Shown one piece after another: positions 63,701 to 64,000 of a DNA stretch of 64,000 nt. The stretch is from Microplitis mediator (lineage: Eukaryota; Arthropoda; Insecta; Hymenoptera; Braconidae): assembly GCF_029852145.1 (NCBI RefSeq), contig NC_079978.1:744001-808000 (forward strand), in the 5' to 3' direction. Below the pieces are notes generated by a model. It was not told where the DNA came from and did no database searches. It saw nothing but the letters and a program-made list of their open reading frames with translations. Made by a program: the position numbers and the translations under genes. Position 1 is the stretch's first letter; every line of letters starts with the position of its first letter.

Positions 63701-63830
63701 ATCGAGTCTGTAAATACCCAATTTGTCAAATTTATCGATTTAATCGCCCGTATCTTTATTTCAGAGAGAGGAAACTAATGCATTTAAGAGTCTGGGTACT
63801 GGAAATCGTATTGCTACTGTTTTATACTAC
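46798..63830 (+). CDS. P4HA: Prolyl 4-hydroxylase alpha subunit, 5' part (7 exons, runs off the window)
   Basis: Catalytic subunit of collagen prolyl 4-hydroxylase, an Fe(II)/2-oxoglutarate dioxygenase that hydroxylates proline in procollagen-type chains in the ER lumen, normally as a tetramer with protein disulfide isomerase. I join 46798-46985, 59439-59761, 61234-61401, 62150-62316, 63093-63359, 63456-63680 and 63765-63830, all with GT/AG borders and matching phase, giving 468 residues. Order: signal peptide (about 1-24), N-terminal domain, TPR-like peptide-substrate-binding domain (about 150-260), then the start of the catalytic domain with RISKSAWL, ELQVVNYG and EPHFDFAR. In the last, His441 and Asp443 are two of the three iron ligands. 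Family members are about 530 residues, so the third ligand His, the 2-oxoglutarate Lys and the C-terminus lie beyond the right edge. Intron 1 hosts an antisense helicase gene. Family assignment is firm; which paralogue (alpha1/2 type or a PH4alpha-like insect copy) is not decided. Confidence 0.95.
47031..48255. repeat. Foldback element with about 250-bp arms
   Basis: Begins CCCGAGTCAAAATATTTGG and ends with its reverse complement, CCAAATATTTTGACTCGGG. The left arm runs from 47031 to about 47284 and pairs with the right arm from about 47456 to 48255, once the 557-bp insert at 47608-48164 is removed. The arms carry repeated CTTAAG/CTTAAAC-type steps and the unloopable core GAATCCAAACTAGGTTAGCA. 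The spacer of about 170 bp is single-copy. It lies 45 bases inside P4HA intron 1. Confidence 0.85.
47608..48164 (-). mobile_element. CACTGTAAA-ended non-autonomous element inserted in the foldback arm
   Basis: Starts CACTGTAAAAAATCACCGG and ends CTCTTTTTACAGTG, with short terminal inverted repeats CACTGTAAA. Flanked by TA on both sides (47606-47607 and 48165-48166). Internally it has several GGTGTTAAAATAACGCCG units and a short run of 12-bp-type repeats. It is the inverted, shorter relative of 29496-30202. No coding capacity; apparent ORFs are repeat translations. The TA duplication suggests mobilisation by a Tc1/mariner-type transposase supplied in trans (inference). Confidence 0.85.
48841..48896. 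repeat. (AGT)n microsatellite
   Basis: About 18 uninterrupted AGT units in P4HA intron 1, with further imperfect units to about 48985. On the minus strand it gives a false poly-Thr reading frame. Confidence 0.95.
51680..51705. repeat. 26-base poly-A tract
   Basis: Uninterrupted A run between ACTTTTTTT and GTATTTAAC in P4HA intron 1. It could be the tail of a retroposed sequence, but no body is recognised next to it. Confidence 0.9.
51965..52073 (-). terminator. Candidate polyadenylation signals for the HELZ-like gene
   Basis: On the minus strand, AATAAA hexamers (TTTATT on the + strand) occur near 52066-52071 and again near 51969-51982, roughly 310-410 bases past the stop codon in AT-rich DNA. 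They are plausible 3' ends, but the hexamer is common at this base composition. Confidence 0.3.
52382..52951 (-). CDS. HELZ: HELZ-like exon 4: motifs V and VI, C-terminus
   Basis: Starts after TTGTTACAG and reads GEFSTGFYNDEEAVELAKQI, giving residues 723-911. Contains SIGVLAHYAEQVARIRNELR, VERVLNVQGKQFTAVFISTV (motif V) and LLNTAITRAKALVAVVGDPV (motif VI with both arginine-finger-region residues). It ends NPLAREFVPRKA then TAA. The bases around the stop read AAAAGC|GTAAGT, an exact donor consensus, so a downstream exon used in some transcripts cannot be excluded. Confidence 0.92.
   Translation of the reverse strand, partial: GEFSTGFYNDEEAVELAKQIASLKSRWPVDEWGPFSEDSIGVLAHYAEQVARIRNELRKRKLFSVSVERVLNVQGKQFTAVFISTVRTRNCCRYSAENSVSDYGFLTNPRLLNTAITRAKALVAVVGDPVALLTTGPCRSLWGKYFQKAKVWGIPYVQLKEHMNHSLAPPVPLGMPLNPLAREFVPRKA
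52382..55795 (-). CDS. HELZ: HELZ-type superfamily 1 RNA helicase, zinc-finger-less, nested antisense in P4HA intron 1
   Basis: Four exons, 55795-54833, 54749-54063, 53807-53292 and 52951-52382, all phase 0 with GT/AG borders, encode 911 residues. Upf1-like SF1 motifs appear in order: GPYGTGKT (I, 480-487), DEAAQ (II, 604-608), GDQMQL (III, 631-636), NYRSH (IV, 675-679), LNVQGKQF (V, 793-800), NTAITRAK (VI, 835-842). The N-terminal 320 residues and the ending NPLAREFVPRKA match the region around the helicase core of animal HELZ (helicase with zinc finger), not MOV10 or UPF1. HELZ relatives are reported in mRNA decay and translational control with CCR4-NOT and poly(A)-binding protein. Odd: no TPR-like N-terminus, no CCCH finger and no long disordered C-terminal tail. 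It is either a trimmed paralogue or an incomplete model; the stop overlaps a GTAAGT donor. All motifs are intact, so the core is probably active. Confidence 0.92.
53292..53807 (-). CDS. HELZ: HELZ-like exon 3: Walker B to motif IV
   Basis: Starts after TTTTTTAAG and reads VHATVRKYCLTDPNGYFCDP, giving residues 551-722. Contains THIVIDEAAQALECEAITPL (motif II), LILSGDQMQLAPEVYSDLSK (motif III) and RINLCQNYRSHAAIVQLT (motif IV). The family Asp-Glu-Ala-Ala-Gln box and the Gln of motif III are intact. The donor is CAG|GTGCGA at 53291. Confidence 0.93.
54063..54749 (-). CDS. HELZ: HELZ-like exon 2: 1B barrel and Walker A
   Basis: Starts after CTCAATAG and reads LSLGRGISEDMKSGRLLLRG, giving residues 322-550. 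Contains RLNDRQREAL (Q-motif region, about 452-461), LLLGPYGTGKTFTIAQAL (Walker A) and LCTQSNSAADLYVKEF (motif Ia). The donor is ACG|GTACGC at 54062. It is clearly GC-richer than the flanking introns, as expected of coding sequence. Confidence 0.93.
54833..55795 (-). CDS. HELZ: HELZ-like exon 1: N-terminal domain before the helicase core
   Basis: Codes for residues 1-321, MADVRLGEDELEPES to GELFAQ, and ends at CTCAG|GTTTGA. The run LNLRIGTHKSHCSWTWHFEI and GEHGTYRQNILFGFEGYPVV correspond to the beta-rich domain that follows the zinc finger in animal HELZ. The frame stays open for about 34 codons upstream of this ATG with no other Met, and AAGTTTCAG at about 55881-55889 is a possible acceptor. 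So a spliced upstream leader, or even a different N-terminus, is possible. I use the first in-frame Met. Confidence 0.88.
55796..56180 (-). promoter_or_regulatory. HELZ-like 5' flank with GC-rich patch and NRF1-like half site
   Basis: Bases about 56040-56180 are GC-rich (repeated GCG and CGC steps), unlike the surrounding AT-rich intron, as expected of a broad housekeeping promoter. TGCGCATGC near 56143-56151 is most of the palindromic NRF1/Ewg consensus. GAC|GTGAGT near 55912-55917 followed by the acceptor-like AAGTTTCAG at about 55881-55889 could bound a tiny leader intron. Placing the promoter here is inference. Confidence 0.35.
56244..56618 (+). repeat. Two-copy tandem duplication, 188-bp unit, upstream of the HELZ-like gene
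   Basis: AGTAGAAATTTTAAATTCAA at 56244 recurs at 56432. Both copies run through CCCGCCATTAGTTT, TAAGGTCGTTC and GGCCTTGAACTGTCAAAACT with few changes. It lies about 450 bp upstream of the helicase start codon, so either its promoter or a repeat is duplicated. Confidence 0.85.
56974..57375 (-). other. GC-richer patch open on both strands; possible small ORF
   Basis: On the minus strand a frame stays open for about 133 codons. From the first ATG (57222) it gives an 82-residue peptide starting MSGRKIRRSYPGKAHCVYVA, with a hydrophobic end (FTVLMLMLVLVPVVSTFPF). On the + strand a Pro-rich frame is open over the same bases but has no ATG start. I recognise neither product. A noncoding exon or chance is equally possible. 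Confidence 0.2.
58624..59374 (+). mobile_element. GC-rich-TIR MITE, 'GCAGAGCGGCCCCCC' subfamily, copy C, in P4HA intron 1
   Basis: 751 bp, perfect 28-bp TIRs (GGGGAGGGTGGGGCAGAGCG and onward), TA at 58622-58623 and 59375-59376. It ends only about 65 bases before P4HA exon 2. A third, subterminal copy of the TIR core (GGGGCAGAGCGGCTCCCC) lies near 58767-58784. Two direct repeats containing CATTTTGCCCCA and ATGCGTAGGG lie near 59130-59160 and 59240-59272. Confidence 0.9.
59439..59761 (+). CDS. P4HA: P4HA exon 2: N-terminal domain
   Basis: Acceptor TTTGTTTCAG at 59429-59438. Reads RNVENYSREHEEASRNIQQY, then NPINAYLLVKRLTTDW, and VALMRLQDTYKLDT. These match the family's Asn-Pro-x-Asn-Ala-x-x-Leu and Leu-Arg-Leu-Gln-Asp-Thr-Tyr signatures. 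The donor is ambiguous. Ending at 59761 (G|GTTCGT) gives LSAGDCFELG across the junction, the family's normal spacing. Ending at 59758 (A|GTGGTT) stays in frame but loses one residue. I prefer 59761. Confidence 0.9.
61234..61401 (+). CDS. P4HA: P4HA exon 3: peptide-substrate-binding domain, first part
   Basis: Acceptor CTTTTCCAG ends at 61233; donor G|GTATGT at 61402. Reads GDCFELGRQSYNNGDYYHTV, then LWMQEAMNRLQ and ILEYLAFSTYMQG. This is the first helical hairpins of the TPR-like peptide-substrate-binding domain, including the Asp-Cys-Phe-Glu-Leu-Gly start and the Tyr-rich DYYHTVLWM helix whose tyrosines line the polyproline groove in studied members. Confidence 0.92.
62150..62316 (+). CDS. 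P4HA: P4HA exon 4: end of substrate-binding domain
   Basis: Acceptor GGTTGACAG ends at 62149. Reads GNVARALSMTNELLELVPSH then QRALGNRAYYQEEI, matching the family's Asp-Pro-x-His-Gln-Arg-Ala-x-Gly-Asn region, followed by a charged Lys/Arg-rich linker. The donor at 62317 is the perfect consensus GTAAGT (phase 0). A second GT four bases downstream (GTACGA) would change phase and is not used in this model. Confidence 0.9.
62465..62963 (+). mobile_element. GC-rich-TIR MITE, 'AAAAGGGGGTACCCCC' subfamily, in P4HA intron 4
   Basis: Starts GAGGAAGGGGAGGGGCAAAA and ends CTTTTGCCCCTCCCCCCC; TA at 62463-62464 and 62964-62965. 499 bp against 498 bp for the copy at 17421, with the same internal order and few differences, which suggests recent movement of the family. 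It lies between P4HA exons 4 and 5. Confidence 0.85.
63093..63359 (+). CDS. P4HA: P4HA exon 5: linker and start of catalytic domain
   Basis: Acceptor ATAATTTCAG ends at 63092; donor GTACGT at 63360. Contains RERYEMLCRGE and LKCRYVDRG (conserved cysteines that form the disulfide essential for tetramer assembly in studied members), LKIAPFKEEEAYLDPRIVIY, then HDVITDAEIDTIKRLAQPR, the opening of the dioxygenase fold. Phase 0 at both ends. Confidence 0.93.
63456..63680 (+). CDS. P4HA: P4HA exon 6: catalytic core with His-x-Asp iron ligands
   Basis: Acceptor GTGATTACAG ends at 63455; donor GTAAGC at 63681. Reads FKRATVQNYKTGELEIANYR, then ISKSAWLQEYEH, TVETAEELQVVNYGIGGHYE and PHFDFAR. His441 and Asp443 in EPHFD are the first two ligands of the 2-His-1-carboxylate triad. 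Strand and loop order agree with the animal collagen P4H catalytic domain. Phase 0 at both ends. Confidence 0.95.
63765..63830 (+). CDS. P4HA: P4HA exon 7: catalytic domain continues
   Basis: Acceptor TTTATTTCAG ends at 63764; donor GTAAGT at 63831. Only 22 codons: REETNAFKSLGTGNRIATVL then YY, matching the family's Glu-Leu-Gly-Thr-Gly-Asn-Arg-Ile-Ala-Thr segment. The following exons, with the third iron-ligand His and the 2-oxoglutarate-binding Lys, are outside the window. Bases 63831-64000 are intron. Confidence 0.92.
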
Positions 63831-64000
63831 GTAAGTTACTTTTATTTTTATTACCGGCATTTAAACAACTCGTTCCTGCTTTTAATGATGATCCATTAAT
63901 GTCCTCATTACCCATCACTTTGCGATTTTTAATTTTCCAAATGTCCAGTGACCGTTTTAATTTTATTTTACTCTCAACAAAATCTGACGGTCACTTTATT

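Noticed and set aside
1..64000. Integrated viral (for example bracovirus or nudivirus) genes
   Set aside because: No viral-type gene, circle-excision motif or intron-poor gene cluster was recognised.

Overview
The window looks like nuclear DNA from an arthropod, most likely an insect. It is very AT-rich, full of short TA, AG and CT repeats, carries intron-split genes and many small inverted-repeat elements. A parasitoid-wasp-like hymenopteran is my guess, but nothing in the sequence fixes the taxon. There is no sign of bacterial or viral gene organisation.

Layout. Bases 1 to about 46,740 contain no gene I can support. This stretch is intergenic, or intron of a gene whose exons lie outside the window. 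It holds simple repeats, short ORFs that look accidental, and a set of non-autonomous repeats: GC-rich-TIR elements at 17421-17918, 17931-18586, 27268-28013 and 36809-37410; a CACTGTAAA-ended element with an internal 12-bp satellite at 29496-30202; a 297-bp TIR element at 9740-10038; a foldback at 13855-14152 with a third arm copy; a pogo-like remnant at 2355-2822; a hairpin-bearing repeat at 20741-21530; and a 145-bp tandem duplication at 23901-24194.

Bases 46,798 to the right edge carry the 5' two-thirds or more of a collagen prolyl 4-hydroxylase alpha-subunit gene (P4HA) on the + strand. Seven exons are visible, encoding 468 residues from the signal peptide to just past the iron-binding His-x-Asp. 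The last exons are outside the window. Its first intron is about 12.5 kb. Inside that intron, on the opposite strand, lies a complete four-exon gene (52382-55795) for a 911-residue superfamily 1 RNA helicase of the HELZ type. It has all the helicase motifs but no N-terminal CCCH zinc finger, and its visible stop codon overlaps a perfect splice-donor consensus.

The two genes have no known shared pathway: P4HA acts in the ER lumen on procollagen-type substrates, whereas HELZ-type helicases act on mRNA in the cytoplasm. The most informative repeat structure is also in P4HA intron 1. A 1.2-kb foldback (47031-48255) has been interrupted by a CACTGTAAA-ended element, and the uninterrupted arm serves as an internal empty site showing TA target duplication.
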